Virus record (IMG/VR): IMGVR_UViG_3300046492_000043
Location: 1-20,225 of that record
Length of the DNA: 20,225 nt
Source of the DNA: a virus
Direction: 5' to 3' (one strand)
The notes below the pieces were generated by a model. It saw only the letters and a program-made list of their open reading frames with translations, ran no database searches and was not told the DNA's origin. Shown here piece after piece: positions 14,277 through 20,071 of the stretch (position 1 is the first letter of the stretch; each line of letters starts with the position of its first letter). The position numbers were made by a program, and so were the translations under genes.

Positions 14277-14311
14277 TTTTGTCTTTTTAATATTTATAAT
14301 TTTTGTTATTT
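14277..14311 (-). repeat. Repeated late-promoter/leader sequence, copy 2
   Basis: Thirty-five bases nearly identical to 13333-13368, again spanning the TATAAATA box and running into the end of the upstream gene. Confidence 0.85.
14291..14298 (-). promoter_or_regulatory. Late promoter of gene 22
   Basis: The minus strand reads TATAAATA in the 48-nt gap between genes 21 and 22, about 30 nt before the gp22 ATG. This would give gp22 and gp23 additional late transcription relative to gp20-gp21. Confidence 0.85.
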
Positions 14312-14948
14312 AGAAAGAAGCGAGGAAACGTGACCAGGCGTTAAGAAGTTCACTCTCTGTGAGGCTTTTCTTATTAGTTTCTTTCTTAATGTCTTCCAAG
14401 ACCTGCTGACGATATACGCCGTTTTCCCAGATCCATTCTGCACCTTCATGTAGACCTTCAACGAAAGCCTCGTGAGCTGATGGATCTGCAACGATGTCGA
14501 CTGTTGCAAGGTGGAAGTCATTCTGAACTTCGTTGATACCGCCAACAGAACGAACTGAGCCGAGACCGCGTGATGAAACACCAAGTTGGATGCCTTCATC
14601 AATAAGGTTCTTAGCAACGATACCCATAGGAGTGTCGAGAATCTTAGCCTTACCAATGAAATTGTCACCTTCGCGGCGAAGTTCCTTGATGACGTGTGAT
14701 ACGCGGTCTAGGTTGATCGTTGGACCAGAAGGATGGTTGAGTTCACCCATTGCTCTGTTCTTAGCGATGTGAGTGCTTGAATAGCGGTTCACTTCGTTCT
14801 CTAGGATAGAGGTTGGATAGACGCGGCCATTGCGGTTCTTAATAGCACCTTGCATGAAGATACCAGAAATGTAGTGGCTTTTTACGCCACTCTCATTTGC
14901 TTCTACAAGGTTCTTTACGTCCTCAGTTAATTCTGATAGCAGTTTCAT
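14310..14948 (-). CDS. 21: Prohead core protease gp21
   Basis: The 212-residue protein matches T4 gp21: YISGIFMQGAIKNRNGRVYP (T4: IEGIFMQAEVVNRNKRLYP), MGELNHP (His72) and GVSSRGLGSV (Ser125/126). These residues make up the catalytic His-Ser part of a herpesvirus-assemblin-type serine protease. The VDIVADPSA segment near 150-158 corresponds to VDAVWGPSA in T4. The enzyme is packaged in the prohead, activates itself, then cleaves gp22, gp23, gp67 and other core proteins after L/I-x-E. Its own C-terminal region contains LTESE, a likely self-cleavage site. The start ATG overlaps the stop of the upstream gene by 1 nt (TAATG), so synthesis is coupled to it. Confidence 0.95.
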   Translation of the reverse strand: MKLLSELTEDVKNLVEANESGVKSHYISGIFMQGAIKNRNGRVYPTSILENEVNRYSSTHIAKNRAMGELNHPSGPTINLDRVSHVIKELRREGDNFIGKAKILDTPMGIVAKNLIDEGIQLGVSSRGLGSVRSVGGINEVQNDFHLATVDIVADPSAHEAFVEGLHEGAEWIWENGVYRQQVLEDIKKETNKKSLTESELLNAWSRFLASF

Positions 14949-15994
14949 TAGATGTTCCTAGCGAATTTAATCATAGATTCCATCTCAGCCTTGCTCTTTG
15001 AAGCACGGGCTGTCATGGCTGTTTGGCTTGCAGGTGATGCTGTCTTAAACATTTCACCTAGGTGTTTTGCGTCGTCCTTAGACAGATCATATTCTGTTCC
15101 ATCTGAGAGCTTGACTTTACCAGGCTTAAAGGCTTCATCTAGAGATGTTTCTTCAAACTTGAAACCATCTGGCTTAACGTGATACGTTGAACCGTCTTTT
15201 GTTTTAATTTTATTGAGTTTCTCAGCGTGCTTATCGGCAGCATCTTTAGTCTTATGAGCCTTGATGTGTGTCCCATGATTTAGAGGATGGCGCGTGTCTC
15301 TCCCTGTAACAGGATCTTTTCCACCAGTGTTGTAAACATTATAGCTTAAAGGTTTAGCACCATCAAGAATTTTGTCCACTTCTTTAGGATTATCAAGACC
15401 TTTATACAAAGGATGGTCCTGCCATTTTTCCTTTTTCGCTTCTTCGAGTTCTGCGTCAACAGGTAGTGAACCTAGGAGCTGATCGCGTAGGTCTTCTAAC
15501 TGACGAGTTAGACCCTTCCAATCCATGTAATAAGCAGATGTAGAAGCAACGGCATCATCATAGGATTCGTTGGCTTCATCGTTGTTGTAATCAATATGAG
15601 CAGAGATTAGCTTACCAATTTCTTCGTAAACTTCCTGAGCGTTTGAAGACCAAAGTTCTGGAATGTCGTCATAGCCTTCTTTAACAGCCTGACGTGTCAT
15701 AGCATCTTTGTGAAGTTTGCCCATACCAGAACGGAAATCACCAAATGTCTTCTTCAAAAATGCGAGCTTTTCCTTATCAACAGGAAGTTCATCATGCTTT
15801 GATGTATGCATTTGCTGATGAGACTCTTCTACCTTTGTTGCAGGCTTCTTAGTCTGGTCTTTCGTTGTATTTGCTACGACCGGAACGTCTTCAGGATCAG
15901 GGATAATTTCGACTTTATGAAGGTCGATGAATCGCTTATCATTTACAGCGTTTGGCTCGTAGACTTCTTTGTAGAAATCTGAAAAGCTCTTCAT
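14948..15994 (-). CDS. Head protein in the gp68 position, 348 aa
   Basis: This gene lies between gp67 and gp21, where T4 has gene 68 (141 aa), but the product is 348 aa and I see no clear gp68 likeness. It begins MKSFSDFYKEVYEP, a start style common to T4-like prohead proteins. The middle holds an acidic helical region (DYNNDEANESYDDAV). A basic segment (HPLNHGTHIKAHKTKDAADKHAEKLNK) follows, and the end has KLSDGTEYDLSKDDAKHLGEMF...MESMIKFARN. LEEA and LDEA sites fit gp21 cleavage. LDEA would release the C-terminal part of about 70 residues. It is probably a prohead core or internal head protein. The ribosome binding site is weak, and the gp67 stop lies 3 nt upstream, suggesting coupling. Confidence 0.78.
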   Translation of the reverse strand: MKSFSDFYKEVYEPNAVNDKRFIDLHKVEIIPDPEDVPVVANTTKDQTKKPATKVEESHQQMHTSKHDELPVDKEKLAFLKKTFGDFRSGMGKLHKDAMTRQAVKEGYDDIPELWSSNAQEVYEEIGKLISAHIDYNNDEANESYDDAVASTSAYYMDWKGLTRQLEDLRDQLLGSLPVDAELEEAKKEKWQDHPLYKGLDNPKEVDKILDGAKPLSYNVYNTGGKDPVTGRDTRHPLNHGTHIKAHKTKDAADKHAEKLNKIKTKDGSTYHVKPDGFKFEETSLDEAFKPGKVKLSDGTEYDLSKDDAKHLGEMFKTASPASQTAMTARASKSKAEMESMIKFARNI

Positions 15995-15997
15995 GGC

Positions 15998-16270
15998 TTA
16001 GTCTTTCTTTAGGAATGCTGGGACTTTCTTGTCGTCCTTCTTGTCATCTTTATCTGATTTGTCGCCATCATCAGAATCCTTAGTGTCGTCAGACTTATTA
16101 TCGTCCTTCTTGTCGTCCTTGTCATCATCCTTGGTGAAAACTTCTTGGATGTAGTCAGCACGAGCTTCATCAAGAGCGTCCTTGACCTTTAGCTTAATGC
16201 TCTCATTGAATGCAGCTTTAAGGGCTAGAACGTCACCCTTAGCGATTGAATCGACGATTTCTCTTGACAT
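15998..16270 (-). CDS. 67: Prohead core protein gp67-like, 90 aa
   Basis: The N-terminal half (MSREIVDSIAKGDVLALKAAFNESIKLKVKDALDEARADYIQEVF) parallels T4 gp67 (MEGLIEAIKSNDLVAARKLFAEAM...). The C-terminal half is an Asp/Lys repeat tract (DDDKDDKKDDNKSDD and on), again as in T4 gp67, which is 80 aa and very acidic. LDE|A and IQE|V are gp21 cleavage motifs. gp67 is a core protein needed for correct head shape and is cut during maturation. An AGGAG site precedes the ATG, and a near-consensus late promoter lies 22-29 nt upstream. The gene order gp20-gp67 matches T4. Confidence 0.88.
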   Translation of the reverse strand: MSREIVDSIAKGDVLALKAAFNESIKLKVKDALDEARADYIQEVFTKDDDKDDKKDDNKSDDTKDSDDGDKSDKDDKKDDKKVPAFLKKD

Positions 16271-16291
16271 AATTATCTCCTATTTTTTAAA

Positions 16292-16299
16292 TATTTATT
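16292..16299 (-). promoter_or_regulatory. Candidate late promoter before gene 67
   Basis: The minus strand reads AATAAATA, one base from the TATAAATA consensus, inside the 40-nt gap between genes 20 and 67. Confidence 0.55.
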
Positions 16300-16310
16300 C
16301 CGAATGAGCT

Positions 16311-17933
16311 TTAGGCTTTTGTCGGTTTGTTTTTAAGTGGTTTGTCTCTGCCTGGAGGAGGTGGAGCTCCCAAAGGATCTTCTGGCATGTCAGGAACCAC
16401 GTCGGCAGCTGCATTCATAACAGCCATTGCGTGATCAGCTTCGTACTCTGCTTTCTTTTCAACTGCAATTTGTTTGTCAATCTGGTCCATGTCTTCTTGA
16501 GACTGATTAAGAACCGTTCTACGGATGTATTCCTTAGAGAAATAGATACCCTTGACATTGTCGATTTTGTCGAGAACGTCGAGCTGACCAGATAGGATTT
16601 CAAGAGCTTTGTTCTGAGCGAAGAGGTTGTCAGCAGCGAACTCAAATGAGATGAGATTTTTGATGCGGTCGAACTCTTCTGGAGACATGATATTCTTAAG
16701 AGTCAATTGTCTCTTCAGCAGTTTTACGAACAGAACCGCAAATCTCTTACGCATACGACCAACGAATTTAGCGAACTTGATCTCATCACGAGAAATTTCT
16801 GTGGCACGACCGAACTGGAAGGTAGCGCTTGAGTCGAGACGCGTCATCGGAACGTTGAGTGAACGGTAGAGTTTATCGAGAAAGTACTGAAGTTCGTCAA
16901 TAGAACCTAGACCTTGACCACCAGGAAGCGTTGTAATTTCAGTGGCTTTACCATCTGAACGACGTGGTAGGAAGTAATCCTCAGTCATTGTCATCTGTCT
17001 ACGATCGTCTCTGATTTCTCCAGACGCTTGGTCGTAAACGAGTTTGTTCTTGTACTTTGTCGCGACGTCTCTTAGGTGCTGTTCAGCTTTCGTCTTAGGA
17101 AGGTTGCCGACGTCAATGTAGAATACACGACGTTCTGGAGCACGAGAAATCTTATAGATAAGTAGCGCATCTTCAAGTGCGCGGAGCTGGTTCAATGCAC
17201 GGAGAGTTTTGTGTAGGTGAGAAAGAACCATTGTGTTGTTGTGGTTCATTAGACCAGAAGTCACGTACACGACAGAATCGGCAGACAGCTTCAGAACGCT
17301 CTGGCCATTTACAGACGCAGAAGCAGCTGTATTGAAACCGTCCGGGCTGTAGATGTAATATTCATTGGTGATCTGCTTGAGAATAGCGTTTGCTCTTCCC
17401 TGCTCGTTTTTGATTTCCTTGATCTTCTTAATCGTACGTGGGTCGATGTAACGAAGCTCGCGAATACCGTCTGTCTTAAATTTGTTTTCGTCGATGATAA
17501 CCTGATAGTTAAGACGGCCGTCTTCGTACCAACGTCTAGCGATCTCATAAGCATTGTTGTTGAAATCTAGGAGACGTAGAATGTTTTGGAACTCTACAGA
17601 GATTTTTTCTTTGATGGCTTCTGAGTACTGGAGTTCGTCGAGGTCGATGTCCACGATGTCGTTGTTCTGTTCGACTGACATCATCTCGTTGATAATGTCA
17701 TCTATCGCGCCATCAACCTCTGGGATTTGAGCGATTTCGCGGTATTTTGTAATAAGCTGTGTTTCGTTTGCAATGTTCTGATCGAAAGAAGCAGTTACAC
17801 CGTAAGCCTCCATAGCCCCAGGAACATAATTCTTTTCAATAAGTAGAGCGCCTTCGTCATCAACCAATGTAATGGGAGACTTTACTGGCTCTTCCTTATT
17901 CTTTCCTGTAATCGAGAATCCAAATAACTCCAT
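16311..17933 (-). CDS. 20: Portal protein gp20
   Basis: The 540-residue protein matches the T4-type portal family. Recognisable stretches include IAQIPEVDGAIDDIINEMM, DFNNNAYEIARRWYEDGRLNYQVIID, LRYIDPRTIKKIKE, RALNQLRALEDALLIYKISRAPERRVFYIDVGNLPKTKAEQ, the DDRRQMTMTEDYFLPRRSDGKATEITTLPGGQGLG region and LNVPMTRLDSSATFQFGRATEISRDEIKFAKF. Twelve copies form the ring at one head vertex. It initiates head assembly, passes DNA during packaging and joins the neck. T4 gp20 is 524 aa. The C-terminus is Pro-rich (DPLGAPPPPGRDKPLKNKP). AAGGA lies 9 nt before the ATG. The terminator-like hairpin with an internal late promoter at 17954-17984 separates it from gp19. Confidence 0.97.
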   Translation of the reverse strand: MELFGFSITGKNKEEPVKSPITLVDDEGALLIEKNYVPGAMEAYGVTASFDQNIANETQLITKYREIAQIPEVDGAIDDIINEMMSVEQNNDIVDIDLDELQYSEAIKEKISVEFQNILRLLDFNNNAYEIARRWYEDGRLNYQVIIDENKFKTDGIRELRYIDPRTIKKIKEIKNEQGRANAILKQITNEYYIYSPDGFNTAASASVNGQSVLKLSADSVVYVTSGLMNHNNTMVLSHLHKTLRALNQLRALEDALLIYKISRAPERRVFYIDVGNLPKTKAEQHLRDVATKYKNKLVYDQASGEIRDDRRQMTMTEDYFLPRRSDGKATEITTLPGGQGLGSIDELQYFLDKLYRSLNVPMTRLDSSATFQFGRATEISRDEIKFAKFVGRMRKRFAVLFVKLLKRQLTLKNIMSPEEFDRIKNLISFEFAADNLFAQNKALEILSGQLDVLDKIDNVKGIYFSKEYIRRTVLNQSQEDMDQIDKQIAVEKKAEYEADHAMAVMNAAADVVPDMPEDPLGAPPPPGRDKPLKNKPTKA

Positions 17934-17953
17934 AAATCAATCCTTAAAATAAA

Positions 17954-17984
17954 AATGCTTCCTATGGTATTTATAGGAAGCATT
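17954..17984 (-). terminator. Terminator hairpin with late promoter TATAAATA in its loop
   Basis: A perfect 12-bp inverted repeat (17954-17965 with 17973-17984) surrounds a 7-nt loop. On the minus strand it is followed by TTTATTTT, the form of an intrinsic terminator for gp19 transcripts. The loop and the last three stem bases spell TATAAATA (minus strand, 17968-17975), an exact late promoter core about 40 nt before gp20. Confidence 0.82.
17968..17975 (-). promoter_or_regulatory. Late promoter of gene 20
   Basis: TATAAATA on the minus strand, lying in the loop of the 17954-17984 hairpin. Transcripts started here would include at most part of the 3' arm and so should escape the terminator. 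Confidence 0.78.
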
Positions 17985-18015
17985 AGAATTTAAATGTAAG
18001 TTTCTTATTGTTGGA

Positions 18016-18564
18016 TTATATGCCCCCGGCATCTCCGGTAATGCCACTGTAGACTTCAACGTCAGAAACAGCGAACGTAACCTGGAATTCTTCGATGGTA
18101 TCTGTAGTTTCCCAGTTAAGATCGATTGGAGCAATTTCCATTGGCCAAATGTTATTGAACTGGTATGTGCGAAGTTCACGACCGTCTTTAGCGAACTGTG
18201 TAACGATAGCCTGTGACACGTAGTTAGAAGGTGATGAACCACGAGTTGCGAGGTTGCCTTGCTGTGAATTGATGGCGTTTGACCACATTTCAAGAGCATT
18301 ACGGATGTCGAATGTTTCGTCGTTGATGATTGTAACAACCCAGTCAGCTACTACACGATCACCAGGTAGAGGAATCTTACGACCGAAATATGGAACTTCA
18401 ATCTTACCAACTGTTGATGTAGGAATTGACGCAGCCTTACACATGAATGGTGTGTTGATGTCTGCGACTGAGTTAATTGGGTTCGTAATGACAACTTCGA
18501 ACTGTGAAGGTCGAGCACCACCACCAATTAGTCTGGCGCGAATGTCGTTAATGCTGTGACTCAT
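18016..18564 (-). CDS. 19: Tail tube protein gp19
   Basis: The 182-residue product aligns with T4 gp19 (163 aa). ARPSQFEVVITNPI matches ARPNLFQVEISY. FMCKAASIPTSTVGKIEVPYFGRKIPLPGDRVVADWVVTIINDE matches FQCKATALPAGIVEKIPVGFMNRKINVAGDRTFDDWTVTVMNDE. ALEMWSNAIN, YVSQAIVTQFAKDG and LNWETTDTIEEFQVTFAV also correspond. gp19 hexamers stack into the inner tube of the contractile tail. An AAGGAGAAG site precedes the ATG, with a near-consensus late promoter 28-35 nt upstream. gp18 (sheath), which precedes gp19 in T4, is not adjacent here; early plus-strand genes lie there instead. Confidence 0.95.
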   Translation of the reverse strand: MSHSINDIRARLIGGGARPSQFEVVITNPINSVADINTPFMCKAASIPTSTVGKIEVPYFGRKIPLPGDRVVADWVVTIINDETFDIRNALEMWSNAINSQQGNLATRGSSPSNYVSQAIVTQFAKDGRELRTYQFNNIWPMEIAPIDLNWETTDTIEEFQVTFAVSDVEVYSGITGDAGGI

Positions 18565-18591
18565 ACGTCTTCTCCTTGTACCTTTTATTGA

Positions 18592-18599
18592 TATTTATG
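18592..18599 (-). promoter_or_regulatory. Candidate late promoter of gene 19
   Basis: The minus strand reads CATAAATA, one base from TATAAATA, 28-35 nt before the gp19 ATG. It lies back to back with early promoter P3 in a 104-nt divergent region. Confidence 0.65.
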
Positions 18600-18609
18600 A
18601 AAAAAAGGC

Positions 18610-18638
18610 TTTACAATAATTGGAATTTAGTGTATATT
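18610..18638 (+). promoter_or_regulatory. Early sigma70-like promoter P3
   Basis: -35 TTTACA (18610-18615), 17-nt spacer with GGAATTTAGTG, -10 TATATT (18633-18638). It drives the 18669 and 18835 genes away from the late block. Confidence 0.85.
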
Positions 18639-18668
18639 AATCTTAGAACATAAATATGGAGATCTAAA

Positions 18669-18824
18669 ATGACTTATCAAGAATGGATCGCAGAAGTTTT
18701 TCGTTTGTTCCAATCGCGTCTTTCGATTTCTCTGGAAGCTACGGAATGGGATTTCCCAGAAATATATAAAGAACAACAAACTCCTGAAGAGGTCATAGAA
18801 GACTATATGGCAACGGAGTGGTAA
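18669..18824 (+). CDS. Small early protein, 51 aa
   Basis: This is the first gene after promoter P3, with a GGAGAT site 5-6 nt before the ATG. The 51-residue product MTYQEWIAEVFRLFQSR... is acidic and aromatic, probably two helices (EWIAEVFRLFQ and TPEEVIEDYMATEW), with no cysteine or membrane segment. No family is recognised. The next gene follows 10 nt later with its own AAGGAG site. Confidence 0.72.
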   Translation: MTYQEWIAEVFRLFQSRLSISLEATEWDFPEIYKEQQTPEEVIEDYMATEW

Positions 18825-18834
18825 GGAGAACTAA

Positions 18835-19005
18835 ATGTCGTACCTCGAAAAATACCTCAACTACGGTGTAGGCGGTTCCAACTGTCCCTGCTGCGCAGAC
18901 GCTCCTGGTTCAAAGGCTCGGAAGAACGAGTTCCGCTGCGCGAAGCGTCGCGAGCGTGAAAAAGCCATCAAAGAAGCAGTGAAAGAAATCTACGAAGACA
19001 AATAA
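18835..19005 (+). CDS. Small Cys-containing early protein, 56 aa
   Basis: AAGGAG overlaps the stop of the previous gene and is well spaced from the ATG at 18835. The product begins MSYLEKYLNYGVGGSN, contains CPCC followed 14 residues later by another Cys (FRCAKRRE), and ends in a strongly basic and acidic helix (AKRREREKAIKEAVKEIYEDK). The four cysteines in this layout could bind zinc. A nucleic-acid-binding role is possible but not shown. No family is recognised. Promoter P4 begins only a few bases after its stop. Confidence 0.72.
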   Translation: MSYLEKYLNYGVGGSNCPCCADAPGSKARKNEFRCAKRREREKAIKEAVKEIYEDK

Positions 19006-19010
19006 AACAG

Positions 19011-19039
19011 TTTACTTTCGCTGTAAATTTGTGTATATT
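19011..19039 (+). promoter_or_regulatory. Early sigma70-like promoter P4
   Basis: -35 TTTACT (19011-19016), 17-nt spacer ending TGTAAATTTGTG, -10 TATATT (19034-19039). The last spacer bases, -10, start region and early leader (19031-19056) are identical to promoter P5. Confidence 0.85.
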
Positions 19040-19056
19040 ATATCATAATCAACCAA
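19031..19056 (+). repeat. 26-nt direct repeat at promoter P4, copy 1
   Basis: Identical to 19567-19592. It covers the -10 box, the likely transcription start and the beginning of the leader, and contains a short inverted repeat ATTAT-ATC-ATAAT (19037-19049). Confidence 0.95.
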
Positions 19057-19071
19057 TGGAGAAAATTGATT

Positions 19072-19491
19072 ATGGAAAAGAAAATGACCATTCGTGAATT
19101 CATCGAAAAGTTCGAGGCCGGAGTCTTCGACAAGCCGGACGTCAGCACCCAGTGTGATGCCGGTTGGTATGACTGGTTCTGTCGGGAAACTTCTTTGATG
19201 AATAAGACCAAGCGACTCGGGAAGCTGGTGATCCAGTTATCAAAATCTCCAAAGGTCGACATCGATAAGATGTATGTCTTCTTCAAGAACAACTGTCCAG
19301 TCGGAGGCAATCTGTACGACTCTTTTTCCTTCTGCAACGTAGAGGACTCCAGTGTAGTATGGTGGATCACTCCACGTCTTGGATACAACATTGAGGATCT
19401 TCAGGGTAAGGCCCAGGTGTTCGACGCCAAGAAATGTGAAGATGTCGTAACCGGCACTTGGAAAGATGTTAAGGACTTCTTTCTGAAGTGA
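19072..19491 (+). CDS. Conserved phage hypothetical protein, 139 aa
   Basis: The start is ATG 19072, with GGAGA (19058-19062) 9 nt upstream; a TTG at 19066 is too close to that site. The protein (MEKKMTIREFIEKFEAGVFD...) has segments I associate with a widespread phage family of unknown function: AGWYDWFCRETSL, KVDIDKMYVFFKNNCPVGG and LYDSFSFCNVEDSSVVWWITPR. It has four cysteines, no signal peptide and no membrane segment. It is a monocistronic early unit between promoter P4 and a terminator. Its GC content looks higher than that of the replication genes. Confidence 0.8.
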   Translation: MEKKMTIREFIEKFEAGVFDKPDVSTQCDAGWYDWFCRETSLMNKTKRLGKLVIQLSKSPKVDIDKMYVFFKNNCPVGGNLYDSFSFCNVEDSSVVWWITPRLGYNIEDLQGKAQVFDAKKCEDVVTGTWKDVKDFFLK

Positions 19492-19497
19492 CATTCC

Positions 19498-19525
19498 AAA
19501 GTGAGGCAGAAATGCCTTACTTTTT
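19498..19525 (+). terminator. Rho-independent terminator
   Basis: AAAGTGAGGCA (19498-19508) pairs with TGCCTTACTTT (19513-19523, one G-U) around a GAAA loop, followed by TTTTT. It starts 7 nt after the stop of the 139-aa gene and separates it from promoter P5. Confidence 0.88.
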
Positions 19526-19546
19526 CATTTTCTAAGAAAATAACTG

Positions 19547-19575
19547 TTTACACAGCTTGTAATCTAGTGTATATT
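19547..19575 (+). promoter_or_regulatory. Early sigma70-like promoter P5
   Basis: -35 TTTACA (19547-19552), 17-nt spacer containing TGTAATCTAGTG, -10 TATATT (19570-19575). It is preceded by TAACTG, as in P1. It drives the 19607 gene. Confidence 0.88.
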
Positions 19576-19592
19576 ATATCATAATCAACCAA
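19567..19592 (+). repeat. 26-nt direct repeat at promoter P5, copy 2
   Basis: Identical to 19031-19056, including the short inverted repeat (19073-equivalent at 19573-19585) just downstream of the -10 box. Confidence 0.95.
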
Positions 19593-19606
19593 ACGGAGTA
19601 TCTCAA

Positions 19607-20023
19607 ATGGACAAGCTGGTTATGGAAAATGGAATTGGAAACCTCTTCGAACGCTCCACTCAGATCCGCATGGTCAATGACCAGAAGGTAGAATTCACTC
19701 AGCTCTTTGAAGCTGAAGACTTGGTTCTCCCCTACCAGTCAATCCGCCACGGCATTCTTTACCGGACCTACCAGATCGGAAGCGTTATCGGTGGAGCAGT
19801 CAAAGACGGAAACGATCCTCTCGAAGCTCTCGAACGTGCAAAAAGCTTCGGACACCAATTGGTTTTCATCTTCGGACTTGGCTCCTCAATCCATAACGGA
19901 CCACGGTCAACCCGGAAGCACATCTTCGTAAAGCACGGAATGATTGTTCGCTTCATGGGTCAATTCTACGAGATCATCAAGACATCAAATGACAATCTCG
20001 GTCTCAAGCCAATTACTTTCTAA
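19607..20023 (+). CDS. Early hypothetical protein, 138 aa
   Basis: The ATG at 19607 follows CGGAG (19594-19598). The protein MDKLVMENGIGNLFERST... has no cysteine, signal peptide or clear membrane segment. A Gly-rich hydrophobic stretch (RTYQIGSVIGGAVKDGNDPLEALERAKSFG) and QLVFIFGLGSSIHNGPRSTRKHIFVKHG suggest an alpha/beta fold. I do not recognise a family. It stands alone behind promoter P5 and ahead of a hairpin, and by eye is richer in GC than the replication genes, like the other monocistronic early genes. Confidence 0.8.
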   Translation: MDKLVMENGIGNLFERSTQIRMVNDQKVEFTQLFEAEDLVLPYQSIRHGILYRTYQIGSVIGGAVKDGNDPLEALERAKSFGHQLVFIFGLGSSIHNGPRSTRKHIFVKHGMIVRFMGQFYEIIKTSNDNLGLKPITF

Positions 20024-20030
20024 TCAAAAA

Positions 20031-20050
20031 GGAGAGGGGAAACCCTCTCC
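20031..20050. terminator. Hairpin after the 138-aa gene (possible terminator)
   Basis: GGAGAGGG (20031-20038) and CCCTCTCC (20043-20050) form a perfect 8-bp stem with a GAAA loop, 7 nt after the stop. On the plus strand no T-run follows. On the minus strand TTTTT follows, so it would be a better terminator for leftward transcripts. On the plus strand it may instead protect or attenuate mRNA. Confidence 0.55.
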
Positions 20051-20071
20051 ACTTCAATATGGAGATGAAAA

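Noticed and set aside
18649-18656. CATAAATA on the plus strand as a late promoter for the 18669 gene
   Set aside because: It lies in the leader of an early transcript from P3, and its start would fall inside the GGAGAT ribosome binding site. AT-rich chance is more likely.
19031-19592. CRISPR-like or mobile-element repeat pair
   Set aside because: Only two copies about 536 nt apart, each covering a promoter -10 and leader, with no spacer array and no transposase nearby. They are promoter repeats.
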